Below are positions 39,701 to 53,395 of a stretch of DNA of 64,000 nt, one piece after another. Source of the DNA: Impatiens glandulifera. Lineage: Eukaryota; Streptophyta; Magnoliopsida; Ericales; Balsaminaceae. How positions within the stretch are numbered: position 1 is the stretch's first letter; each line of letters starts with the position of its first letter. The stretch is from positions 83,624,846 to 83,688,845 of the forward strand of contig NC_061862.1 in NCBI RefSeq assembly GCF_907164915.1, read 5' to 3'. Under the pieces are notes generated by a model. It was not told where the DNA came from. It saw nothing but the letters and a program-made list of their open reading frames with translations, and did not search any database. Made by a program: the position numbers and the translations under genes.

Positions 39701-42700
39701 CATCGCTGCCGCGGTCTGTCTCGCGTCCCTGTCACACCCTTTCTCTCATGATACCGTCCCGTTGCGTCTATTTCAGCACCAAAACAAATTCTCTAATAAT
39801 CAAAATAAGCCTAGTCATTCAAATGAGGCTCATTTTCCCTAATGGGCCAGCATTACTTGCAGCTCCTTACGGGTGACAAACCCGAGGCCTATTTCGATAC
39901 AAGCTCAAACTCTAAAGTAAACAAGAAAATCGGGTAATGGATATTGATTAAAAGACATTTGTTTTTTAAAAGGTCAAATTTTCATTAAGAAGAACGTAAG
40001 TTTTGTTCAAACGTTGCAGAAAAATGGGGAAGGGGAGAACAAAAAAAATACAAATGGAATAAGTTTAAATTACAATAAGATCGAAAAAATTTCATCTCGA
40101 ACGCGTGCAACATGAATCCTTTGAGACAATCGAATCCATAACTTTTCCCGTCGGAAGACTTTTATTTCTTTCTTTCTAAAACGTCCACCACATGATGAGA
40201 AGGATTGGTTTCTAGTCGTATGCCATCGCATCGCCGCCATTCGCTCACCGAAGAGGATAGACTTGTCAGCTTAGTGGAGACCCTTATGCAAGTTACAATT
40301 TAAACGGAGTCTGATGATAGTTTTATTCTGTTTGGCTCCCCAGATTTTAAGACTAGTGCTATCTACCATGCGACCATCCAAGGTGGCGCCAACTCGGTTC
40401 CCTTGGAAGGAAGTGTGGAAATCCAAAATCCCTTATAGGATCTCATTTTTTGCGTGGGAAGCAATTCATGAGGGAGTTTTAACTACCGTCAAACTAATAA
40501 AAAGGGGATGCATTTGGTCAGTAGGTGTTGTCTCTATAAGAAGAACGAGAAAACTATCGACCACATTCTTCTCCATTGCGACCTTGTCAGATAGTTGTCA
40601 ATAGCGTATAGCGCTAAATAGCGCCAAAGCTGCTCATGACTATAGCGTAAAGTAAAAAACATGTAAATATCAAAAATAAAAAACATCACAAAAATAAAAG
40701 TTCAAAACATAAAAACCATCAATTATTAAACTAGAAAAAGTTCAAAACATAATCTAAAATTCATTGTCATCATTTTCTTCATCAAGATCGAGATCATCTT
40801 CTTCATTTGAAATTGCATAATGCTCGGCATCATTCTCTTCTTCACTTTTTTCATCGAAATCAACTTCATCTAAAAGATCAAATGTGTTAGATGTTCCTAT
40901 TGGTCTTTTCCCCCTTGACTTAGATGTAATTGCTTTCGAGCTTCTTAAAGGTGTAGATGAAGAGAAAAGAAGAGAAGAAAATGATCGATAAGAAAAGGCT
41001 AGAGAAAAGTAATAAGAGAAGAAATGTAGAATTAAGATTAAAAGAAAGAAGAGAAAAGAATTGGAAAAGACTAGGGAGAAAAAAAGTAATAAGAGAATAA
41101 AAGAAGGAAAAAGAAGCGTGCAAAGAAGAGGAAGAGTTAAAAAAAAATTGAAATTTAAATAAATGAAAAAATTTTGGGGAGATGAAAAGTCAAATAATTA
41201 ATATTAATTTTTTTTTTTTAAAAGCGTTGCTATGAGGGCAATAGTTTTTGGCGCTATATGAGCTATAGCGACAAAAGCGAGGCTATTTGAAAGTGTGTAG
41301 CATATAGCCCCTTATAACTACAAGTGGGCGCTACGCTATTCGGTATAGCAAGCGCTACGGGCGATATCTACATGTGGGTCCTTTTGCAAAACATTCTCAA
41401 CTTTCAGTGGGAGGTGCCGCTTACCGTCGCTGACTTTTGGGAAAAATGAATAAAGTGGAGAGAAAACAATTACTTCAAAATGATTGGAAGCCTATACCCC
41501 TCATAATGTGGTGGACAATTTGGAAAGAAAATAATAGAAGAACATACCAAGAGATATGTTTTTGAGCTGAAAGAATAAAAAGCTTTATGCTCCACGCGTT
41601 TGCTTCTATTCGTAAAAGAGAATTTTGTACGGGTTGAGAATTTTTTTATCTTATTGGCATTTAGTCTTATTTTTCTCCTTCTGTTCTTTTGTTTTTGTTT
41701 CTCTTCTCCCTCCCATCTGTAATTCACTAAATGCATATTGCGTTTTACTTTCAATGAAAAGTTGACCTATTTTAAAAAAAGAAATTAGTTATTAAATGAA
41801 TTAGTTGAATACTTTTGTTAGAGTGTCTCTCTCATCCCCATTGTATTCACCTTAAAGTTAGGATTCTATCTTCCCCTATTAATTCCTTACTTCTCATCTT
41901 AATATAATTCTCTTTAATTCGATCTATCATTTTTTCAATTATACTCCTCGATTCAAGATTTATACATAGTTCTAATTCAAGGTATATCACCTACGTTCCA
42001 TCAAGGCTTCAAGTAGCTGACTTATTAAGGCACTTCCGCAAACTAATTTTGAGGGATTAGAAGGCAAGTTGGGCTTATACAATATGTACAACCCAACTTA
42101 AGTACATAAATATGAAAGAGTCAACTGCATATTTAAGATGATTGAAGATACTGGACAGATTGATTATATGGCACAAATCAAGGATCTGACTGATTTTATT
42201 TCCTTGTGTAAATAATAGTACAATCTATATTACAAGAATTATCTGTATAAATTGATAGCTAATGTATATGGTGTAATACGAGCAACTACAGACTTAGTCT
42301 GCTTTCATCTCTCTCTAGGCTAAATACTATAATGTACAATACAAACTTAAAGTGTCACCAGGATATAAAGGTCGTTTACAGTTTTGAATATGCATAACAT
42401 TAAAAATATGGCTAAGAAATTATTGACTTATTAAATGGTAGATTAGCAATATGGGGAAATAAGATGAAGTAGGAGACTAAAAGTCTTGATCATAGAAAAC
42501 GACGAAGCCACAGTTTTTAGGGGGGCTATGCAAGCAAAGAGTTACTTTAGTAATAGTTCATGACAAGGTTAAATTTCCTACCCACATAAAACAGGTGCAA
42601 GGGCTTAGAATATAGTTAGCCAACAAAGATCGGTTAGTAAATTAACTTATTTGATTATGTAAGGAGAAAACATCTGCACTTTTAACTGCTACAACCTAAT

Positions 42701-45700
42701 GTAGCAAAACTGGAATCTGAAATTTAAGCAGAGATAATGAAGAACATAAATGAATAATTGAACCGTCAAAGTAGACAAATGCAACAATCAAAAAGGAGTA
42801 TAAACCCATAATGGTGAGAAATGCAGTGTGCTTAATATTTCTTTTAATGCTGACAATAGTGGTGATATAAGAACACTTGCAAAGTTGTAAATATAAGGCT
42901 GTTAGGGATTACCCTTAGCTTTGCTGCTAAACATTCCAGCAACAGCTGCGAGGCTCTCTTCACATGTGTCTTGAAACTGAGATCACAAAGTAAATGATCA
43001 ACTAAAGGTGTAAAAAAGACGTGCCACGTTGATTATTAAACATCCAATAATACATAAATCAACTAAGTTCATGGAATGGACACATTGTTTATCAAACAAC
43101 ACAAATAAGAACATGTTATATTTTATTTGTCCTATTTCTTGACTCCTTATCACTTTGTTCATTAGATCATGAAAAGGTTGGATATAACAATATCATACAC
43201 TGCAGACATCATGCATAGGAAGTAAATAAAACATTTAATTTCTTAGGGAACATTAAATAGTATCAGGTATAAAAGTAACACTTCAACACTAATCCCTTGA
43301 GAAAGTCTCTAAGTCGAGATTATGCGAAGTTTCCAAAATATTGTATATATGAAGAGAACATTTTCCCCTCGAATTGTAGATGATGTTTAAAAGAATATCT
43401 TGACAAAACTATTGTTGAAATATCAAGCTTGACTTCATTACAGACAACATCTTTGTCTTTTCTTTCCAAAAGACATTAATTCCAAGTTGTTGGAGTTGTG
43501 TCATCCCAATAAAATATTCATTGTTGCTTATCTTGGAAGTTGTTCTTAATATTTAGTTTCTTTCTCTAATGTCTTTAAATTGGCCTCCCTAATAGTTTAT
43601 CGATCCAATATGTGAAGAAATCTTCTTCCTCTTTAAATGTCTACATGGTATCAGAGTTGTACTCTTTCAGAAAGTCTTCAACTCCCTCCGCCAATGATCG
43701 GTGTAGTCATTGACGAAGGGCGTCAAAACTCTTTTCTTATGCGGAGATAGAACAAAGGTTGCTGTGTGTTGTTGCATCCGGCTTGTATTTTGCCTTTGGG
43801 CCTATCTGATTATTTGGTTTTTATTTTCTAAAAGAAATCAAAAACAAATATAAAAAACTAGTGTTATCTACCATGCGACCATCCAAGGGGCGCCATCTCG
43901 GTTCCCTTGGAAGTAAGTGTGGAAATCCAAAATCCCTTCTAGGATTTCTTTTTTTGCATGGGAAGCAATTCATGCGGAGTTTTAACTACCGTCAAACTAA
44001 AAAAAAGGGGGGGGGATGCATTTGGTTAGTAGGTGTTGTCTCTGTAAGAAGAACGAGGAAACTATCGACCACATTCTTCTCCATTGCAACTTGCTAGAGA
44101 CATGTGGGTCCTTCTGCAAAACATTCTCAACTTTCAGTGGGAGGTGTCGCTTACCGTCGCTGACTTCTAGGAAAAATGGATAAGGTGGGGAGTAAACAAT
44201 AACATCAGTGATGATTGGAAGCCTATACCCCTCCTCATAATGTAATAGAAGAGAATTCCAAGAGAAAATTTGGAGTTGAAAAAATCAAAAGCTTTATGCT
44301 CCACGCGTTCGCTTCTATTCGAAAAAGGGGATTTTGTACGGGATGGGAATTTTTTTGATCTTATTGGCATTTAGTCTTATTCTTCTCCTTCTGTTCTTTT
44401 GTTTTTTGTTTCTCTTCTCCCTCCCATCTGTAATTCACTAAACGCATCTTGCGTTTTACTTTCAATGAAAAGTTGACCTTTTTTAAAACAAAAAAAAAAC
44501 ACTTCCTACTTCCAAGGGTTGATAAGTCGACAAGTCCATGATATTAGAAATTAGTTACATAAAGATACGGAACTAATCGGCGTAGCATGCACAAGTGAAC
44601 AGAAAGGAACAAATGTGTGCAGCAAAGAGGCAACGAGACGTGAAAACAAATGGAATTTAAACTTAACCACAAATACACCAGATGAGAACCACATTGCATT
44701 TTTCATAGTCACGTTTTGGACTGATCATTACTGTTGCTGCCATCTGGGCATCCTTAGACTTGATTATGAAATCAAGTTTAGAAACATCAGTGTGTCAATA
44801 ATCAACTGCCCAAGAAACAGCTCATGGATTGCTTATGACTAAACCTGATTATAAATTACTGATATTTGGAGCCAGTTTCCATTAGATCGTTATGTTCTAA
44901 AGGATAAATAACTTTGAACCAGAAGTACTAATTCTTATATCCAATAATCACATTTAAAATCTGTTTGCCAAATATTCCTATGTATGATTATTACAATTTC
45001 TATGTCAACTATGGATCATCCAAACACCAAACAAATTTTATATATAATAAATTATAGAATAGTCAAGTATTCATAATCAATTATATGATATTTCGGCATA
45101 GTTCTAAGTTCTAACTGGCCCTTCTTATTATATGCTCTCTCTATGCTAAATATAAGTCTTATCTAGATAGATAATAACTTTACCTGTACGCTGGCAACAA
45201 TCCGTGCAAGAGCTTTTACCATGTTTTCTACTATATTTGAGTTCTTTGGTTGCCTAGCAGAACATCAAAAAACAGGACAATTATTTAATAAATATAAAGA
45301 AGATTAAGATTATGAGAAATGCAAATAAGATTTGCACATACAGTATAAATTCATAACTCTTTTTGCTTCTTTTCTTTGAGGAAGAAATGCAGCAAACACT
45401 AAAGTGTTTTTAAGTAAGTTCAGCTATTTTAGATTGGCATAAAGGATGATAAATAATTACAGCCCAAATTTTTCTGAGCTTCTAGTGATTACAACTGGAG
45501 AAAGTCTAAACCAAAATTTATTCTGCAATGTTAATATCACTACTGAAACAGATGACAATAACTGAAAGAGGATAGCTTGAGAAAAGAGGTCAAAAGAGAA
45601 AGAAGTTAAATAAATGAGATCTAAAAAGCACAGCACATAAAACATTGACAACAAAAACAAATCAAGCTTAGAAAGCATGTACTCTTACACATTAGATGGT

Positions 45701-48700
45701 TAACAATATATATCCATGTCTTGCTGATGTCAAAAAATGATCATGCGAGCGATTTAGATTAAAACATAAGAATTAGCTTAGTGACGAGAGCAAAGTGATA
45801 TCATTGGTGATTGAGGAAAAAGTATATTGTGTTATTCTTCATCAAGGGTTTGTATAAATACAAGTTACATCTCTTGAGGATAGAATCAAATCCCTACAAA
45901 CTAGGATTTGTAGTTGAGGATAAATACAAGTAATTAGGGATAAATATTAAGATTATATTTTTTCTCCTATTTTTTGGAATTAAAGGAGAACTAGCATGAC
46001 ACCCCACAGCCATGGCCCCCGCTTAAACTCAAAGCACTTCTAAATGGAATCGAACCCGTGCCCTTTTGGTCTCTTAAGCCGACTCTTACTACTGTGCTAC
46101 CTTGGTGGGTTATATTTTCTTCCCCTTGAAATAATTAATTACTAATATGATAATTATCATAAATAACAACTAATCTAGGATATTAATAAGGCATTATCTA
46201 CACTCCTCGCAAGTTGGATTGTACATATAGTATAATCCCAACTTGGCAGCAAGGCTTGGTGAGAACATCAGGATATTGATTGTTGGTTGACATAGAGAAT
46301 ACTTTTATCTCTCCATCTTCATTTTTTTTAGAAATGAAATGTCTGTCTATGTCAACATTTTCATTTTCAGACTCGTCAACATGAACTAGACTTCCTACCA
46401 TACTCATAGCATACGGATTATCACATAGAACTTGAACTGGTATTTCTCCAGTAACACTTCATTTAACAGTTTCTTCAAATATTATCCTTCACAAACTCCA
46501 AGTGCTAAAGATCCCAATTCTGTGATTCAGCAGAACTTCTAGAGAAAACAACTCATTTCATACCTCTCCAACTAACTAGGTTTCCCATAATGAATAATAG
46601 GCAAAATGGATCTACAGTACATGTTTTAAAAAAAGTGAGATTCTTTTTCATTATTTTTAGAAAAATGTCAACTTTTATTAAAAAGAGCGTAAGATTAGAT
46701 TCTTTTTCATTATTGGTCCAAGGTAAAGGCAAAAGTCACACTTGTACTTTTTTGTTATATGCCCATTTTTGAACTAACAAAACATCTTTCAACACAAGAT
46801 TATTTGTAATTGTAGCCTTTGTTGTACTTGTACCTTTTCCCAATACTAGAACTATATATCCGCTAGCTATTCTTACAAAGGTTTTAACCTTTGTGTCACA
46901 AACATTGTCTAAAATTTTAGAATTAGTAGTCATGTGGTCTGAAGCTCCTCAACAAGCACATAGGTTATCTTGTTGAGTATATAAAGTTGAGGTGTTGTAC
47001 CCTGATGGGCCATGAAATCAGTATGAGAACTATTTAAGCCTACATCACCATCAAATAACTTGTGTAGAGTGGTCATTTGTGCTTTGCAAAAGCCACCCAC
47101 TCTTCCATAGTAACAACAATATTACCCTTCCACTTTGGTTTCAAATCAATTGGCTTTCCATGTATATTTCAGCATTTTTCCTTAGTATGACTTGTTTGTC
47201 TACTGTGATTACACCAAGGTTTGTTTCCTTCCGTGACTTATTGAGTCACAAGTGGCACACATTCAAGCATCAGTTCCACTACTCCAAGCATCACCTTTTT
47301 CTACTCTGGACATCGTAGAATTCTTCTTTAAGATTAGGAAGTAATTTGTTACCACTCCTTAACTTCATATAGTTCCTTATTTAGTCAATGAAGAAACTTG
47401 AATATTCTCTTATGCTCTATTTTCTATTTGTACAAAGCAGGGCACTTACATGGCTTGTTGTTAACCAGATCTAGTTCCTACCAATACTATTCAAATAGGA
47501 GAAGCATTGGATGAAAGATAGCTTCTCTTGTCAAGATCGTGAATGACAGCCTCCATTTGGAAGAGTTCACCAGTGTCGGAGTAGGTTTACTTGACAACAC
47601 TTCAGACTTCTTATGATGTTCCATAGAGGAGATAGTTTTCTCATATTTCAATAGTCGTTGAGTTGATCAACCAAGACATGATCATGTGATTATCGATTTT
47701 CCTTTGTAAGATACATCTTACTTTGCTAGAATGATGATCTCCTATGTGAGATAGTCTACTTTTCCATTGTCGGATACAAACATGAGCATTGATTGGGACC
47801 ATTGAAGACAGTTTGCCTCCTTCAACTTGTAGCATGAAGGTGACTCAAATGTGGGTTTGAAGATTGTGTAGTTAGGTTGAATGATGAAACTTCAGATAAT
47901 GAAGTTTGAAAAGTTGCTCTCGTAACAGTGATGATGAGTCTTTAGTTTCAAGCGAAGACCTACACGGAAAATCAGCGATGGGGGATGGTTTGGACAAATG
48001 GGTCTAATACCCCATTTCCCATTTTTCAGAGCCAAAAAAGATTAGTAGAGGGACGGAAAGAAGATAAATAATCATTTCAACACAAATGTAGAAAAATAAT
48101 GCATAGATCATCAATCTCTCATAGCCATAAACTTCAGATTCATACTGAATAAACAATTCTTAACATGCCAAGCAGTCAATTAAAGGTCTTAATGAGACAA
48201 AGTCATCAGAATGAGAAAAAATAAATGTGAAATTGAGCATCTACAGATAAAGATGATCTAGAAGCTCTAAACTTACAAGTCAAATATTTGGAATAGTATC
48301 CTCAAAGTGCGTGCCTCAACACAGAATCCCTGTCATTCATAGTTACAGATTAAAAGTTTGGCGTCCCTCAACCAGAATTTGTAAAGGGAATCAGTGACTC
48401 TTTGTGACATATTGACAGAAAAAAAACTACTATCTTCCAAAAATAATGAGTGGATTTACCCGTAAGACTTCAAGAACAAGAATGCGATGCCATAGTGGCA
48501 AATCAAGAGAAATAGCCTTCACTAGCATGCTAAGGAACACCTGCAGGTATGGACCAGTAACTTCACATCTAAAATTTCAGTATGGAAAATAAGGATATCA
48601 CTGGAAATATGATTCACTTTAGTTAGCCAAGGTCAACAACATATGTTAAAAAAGGGTAAAAAAAACATAGATACACCACATATTATCCCAAAAGAAATGT

Positions 48701-51700
48701 CATTTGCATGCCCAGTTATTAAGATTAAGATCACTACAAGAAGGTTTCTCTTTTGTATATCTTCCTATCCCATCTTAGCAATACTACTCTTGCCAAAAGA
48801 AAGTATTTCATAAATTGATTTGATACAATTAGATAAAGTTACAATAGAAGAAAGAAACCTTCATTAGAAATAGAAAAAATAAAGCAATTTGCATTTTGTT
48901 TTTGCAAGGAAGACTTTGGCAACTGGTGACAGATCCTCCTTTTCTTCTGAAAATAAAAGGAAAGAGAAGGATCTTGGGATGAAGATAAGGATGACGTCAA
49001 GTCATTGTTCCCTAGGCGACACACGTGCTACAATGGAGATTCCCTCGAGTTTGGTCCCTCATCGATTTCCATCACCAGTTAGGACTTCCCTTCCCGTCAC
49101 TCCAAGGAAAGTTATCTTTTACTGATTATTCTGAGCATCCAGCTTTGTTGTGAACCTTGAGACTAGGTTTTGTATGAGTTGGGTTGTGCTTTCTTCTTTG
49201 CCACCTGCAAACTCTTCAATCAGGGCCTTGTTTCCTTCCCAACTTTGGTGAATAGTTTTGTATTAACCCTCCCAACCCTTTTCGCTTTGTATTTGGAGTT
49301 TCACAGTTCCACGACTATGGTACCCGCAAAAGAAAAATTGTCAAGCTAAGGTTTCAATCTCTAGTACAGAATCCTTCTTAAGGATGAGCGAAGGTGACTC
49401 AAATTATAAGGAGACAGGTATTGTCATTCCAATTGAGGATCTTAGTGAGCCTTTTGATCACAAGGACAGTAAGAGAGATGAGTAGGCGAGTACAAATTCA
49501 TCTAGAAAAGTTGACGACTAACTTGTGAGTTATGTCTTATATCACTATTTCAATTATATTTCCTAAAGAAAGAATCACCTGTGAAAAGGACCATCTTGAA
49601 CGAGCCAAATGTATAGCTACCTAACCAAGGGACATAGAGCACTAAAGGCGATGAAATACTACTAGTGATATTGAGAAAGATGATCAAGATAGGATGATGG
49701 ATGCTAGCAAGAGGAGCTTGGAATTGTAAGAGGAAATAATTGTTGATAACGAAGATGTATCTCAAATTTGTAAAGGTTTGGAGATGTGGTTATTTTCTCA
49801 TAGTTAAATTTTGACTATAAGAATAGTGAGAGAAATAACTTTGATAACATTTTCAAGACAGTCTTAAATAAATACTACAAGAAAAATTCCGTAGTAGATT
49901 CACAATTGAAGTCTACTTCAAAATATTTAGAGATAAATAGTAGAAAAATGTTAAGAATAAAATCATGTTTATATTTGGATTATAAATTTAGCATTCGATC
50001 TAATTAAAGACATTAAAACCTTTATAAGGGTATAGTACTAAGCAACAAGTTGTTGAAAACAGCTATTGCTCATGTCCACACTTTTATACATAGTATAATA
50101 ATGTCCAACATTGAGAATATAAGTTCCTAAATTGTCCAACGGAATCAAATAATGAATGGTATTGTTGACACATTACTAGAATTAAGGAAGGGGAATACCA
50201 TTATATTTTAATATGGAAGGATAATTATCTAATTAATAATTGTCTATAAATTAATAGATAACTATCCTTAAATATTCTTTAGTACCTTGATTCTAGGATA
50301 TAATCACTACCTAAAATACCTTGATTCTATAATCTCTGTCTAACATATCTATTATTTCTGAGATAGTGTATATTGCAATTATTGTGTATAAAGGGTATTA
50401 CCCTCACAAAAACGTTAACACATTTTTTACTCATAATTTCCACACATATAATTTAGTGTTCGGAAGGAAAATTGCGTTGTTGAAAGTAATTTAACAAGTA
50501 GAAATTGGATAATACCTCACACTCAGTTACAAGAGATGGACAATAAAGCCTGATTATGTGGGCCACAGACCGCAAGACCAAGCGACGGAAATAAGGCTCT
50601 CCAGCTTCACCCTCGGGCTACATATGAAAAGATAAGGTCAATACAAAGAAACTTTCTTCTGATAATGGATGCTAATTTCTAGTAGATAAAGTTAGAACAT
50701 CCCCAAGATTACCTCAGAATTAGTTCGAAGTGAAGTCATGAGAAGTGAACATATTTGGATACGCAATACCTGTTGAATCAGCAAGTTATCTTTATTGATG
50801 ACATTCAAGATGACATTAGATTCAAACTCCATCATGTTAGTACTTTTAGAGAAATATTCCACTATGATATAAAAGATGTTATCTAAAGTAGAAACAACTC
50901 ATTTCTATTATGACCTTTCACCAAAATAGTATTAGATTGGATTGCACAATTAGAAAATGGAATGTAGAAAAATCTTAGCCAGCTAATATGTTTTTGCACA
51001 TTTACCTGTTCATAAGGAACCAAGATTCTGAACACCGATGCATAATTTGATAATATGAACCTGTAGTATCAATTGTAAACATAAATATATTAATGACATA
51101 AGGAAGCAAGGGGGCTGCGATTACCAAAAAGAAAATATAATAATCTTCAATGAAGTGTAACAAACCCTGCTTTGAATGATGGATGAGAAGCAAAAGAGAA
51201 TTGAAGACGAGAGAATACCAGAAAGGCAGAAATATCATTCTTATTGCATAATTAAAAAAAAATAGATAACATAAGTCCACTATATTTAATAGAGTAATCC
51301 TAATTAGAACTGAAATACTAAATAATACTAATCTAATTCTATTTTAAGATAATAACAATATTTATCTATCTAATAATAAAGTGACACATTGTCCTCTTAT
51401 GGGCTTAGGTCAAGCCTGCTTCCTAAACCCAAGCACATAACATGAAGCTACATTCCCTCCATGTTCACTTTCCCAAAAAAAATGATAAATAATTTATTTT
51501 ATTTTTAATAAAGGGTAAACTATACATTAATGGGAAAATTGTTGTGAATGCGAGAAGCATTCAAAAGAAACAAAAAAAAACTGGAAAAGAAAAATGGAAC
51601 ACAATTACAGAAAATTAGATTCCAATAAGCTCAAAGAAGTCTCATCAGTTGCATATTCCTTTCTTCTTAATAGTTGCGAGAGTAAGAAGAATGAAGCCTA

Positions 51701-53364
51701 TGAACTTAGCAATGTCATGTTTTTTCCTTTGAAAGATTCTACGATTTCTTTCTTTCCAAATAGACCACCACATAATTAGGACTGGCTTCCAACTTGAACC
51801 AATATTGTTTGGAGTATTCCGGTCATTCCATTTTTTACAACATTACCCCGCAATTAATGGCATCTCCCATTGAAGATTAAGGAGATTTTGGATAAGAGAC
51901 CAAATTTCCTTTGCCATATGACAATCCAAGAGAAGATGGTTGACTGTCTCCTCGGAACTTTCACAAAGAACACATCTATTTGTCAATGGAATCCCTTAAT
52001 CTTGAGTTTGTCTTGTGTAAGGATGCCACCGTAAATGACTTCCCATGCGAAGAACGTGATTCTCGGCGGTAACTTGATTTTCCCTAAGTTCTTCCAAGGG
52101 AAAGAAGATGGATTGATGTTGTTGAGGGAAGAGTAAATATGACCAACATCGAATTTTGGAGAGCCGATGAGATTTAAGGAGTCGTGGATCAACGGATCAA
52201 TAGTAACTTCAGAGAGAAGACCTCTAAGTAAGTCAACTATCGGTCGTTGAGAGACGAGATGGAATCCTCCAAGTGTTTTCATCGCCGGATGAAGTGTATA
52301 AATCTGCAATCTTGATATCTTTTCGGATGGAAGCCCAGAAAAGGTCGTGAAAAGAGACTGCAAGCTTACCATTGGGGAGCCAGGAGTCGAGCCAAAAGTG
52401 GATCCTTCTTCCATTTCCCACTTTAAAATCGAGAAGAGGGTGAATGGTGGTCCAAGTCTTGACGATATATCCCCAAATACTATTGCCGATATATTTCCTT
52501 TCCGAAAAGGGCATCCACTCAGAATCGGAATCAGAAAATGAAAAATAATAGAAAGGCCTTGAATCATCTCAATACTAATAGATACAAAATATTTAATCAA
52601 AACGTGCTTTAAGCAGAGAAGCTAAGAGTCTTCATGTAATATCCACAATCAACTTCTTACATCAGCTAATGCGGGTTGTATAATATGAAATTATATCATG
52701 TTCTGTCATGGATGCATAAAGATTGCAATTGATGTATTCCAAGAAAGTGACCCACATAGTAGCTCAAGCTGCTTAAAAATGGTATTTCATGTGTCCTAAT
52801 GCTGGTTAATACTTCTTTTATGGCCACATGAAAGAACATTAAGAATATGGAAAATTATTTGGATACTAAATGCTTTTTTCAAATAGACAGAGATCAAGGA
52901 AAACACTCCTTCCTGTAAAGAGTGTACAGCAGAAACAGAATAATGCCAAGGATCAGCAGTGTATATCCCATTTGAGATACTATAGGTGAAGCAACCAGAC
53001 CATTACAAGGTCCACAACTGAAGTCCAGAAAGATCTAAGAAAGTGAAAGTAACCATAAACTCACACTAATAACAATCAATTACTATCTAAATTTCTCAAT
53101 GTGGGATGCTAAACTTTTTGAAGCTAAGAAGACCTCGTCCAAATCCATTGTATAACCAGCCTCCACTTAAGTTAGGATTAAAAAGATACCCACATAGCAC
53201 TTTATCTCCACAATATCTAGAAGGTTGCTATTGTGACACTTCCCATAGCATCCAAGAAGTAGCCTTTCTCACAGGCCGAGCAATTTGATCTCTTGTATGT
53301 TTACTGGAACCATTTTCCCAGTATTAGGAATTAGGAGATGGAGGCTTTTCTTCTGAGCATCTAG

Positions 53365-53395
<31 letters not shown>

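Larger units (their letters stand above)
45760..47900 (-). mobile_element. Internally deleted copia element in MON2 intron 12
   Basis: Read on the minus strand: a gag knuckle like [15 protein letters not shown] (about 47190-47220), then the protease-to-integrase region [19 protein letters not shown] (from 46933). Then comes a jump to RNase [41 protein letters not shown] (46440-46200). Integrase and reverse transcriptase are missing. 45760-46170 is probably the 3' LTR, which holds a SINE. A 41-bp LINE tail sits at 46656. Confidence 0.7.

Noticed and set aside
39960..41790. Twin-priming inversion of a single LINE insertion
   Set aside because: Both halves carry the 3' tail region, so they are two copies, not one insertion with an inverted 5' part.
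46021..46110. Possible tRNA gene with A and B boxes
   Set aside because: The cloverleaf is not completed: the 3' part runs into the SINE tail, repeated elsewhere without the head. It is a SINE, not a tRNA gene.
50163..50420. Complete solo LTR with TGTTGACAC...GTTAACA ends
   Set aside because: The flanking 5-mers (GGTAT and CATTT) do not match and no primer-binding site or polypurine tract could be tied to it.
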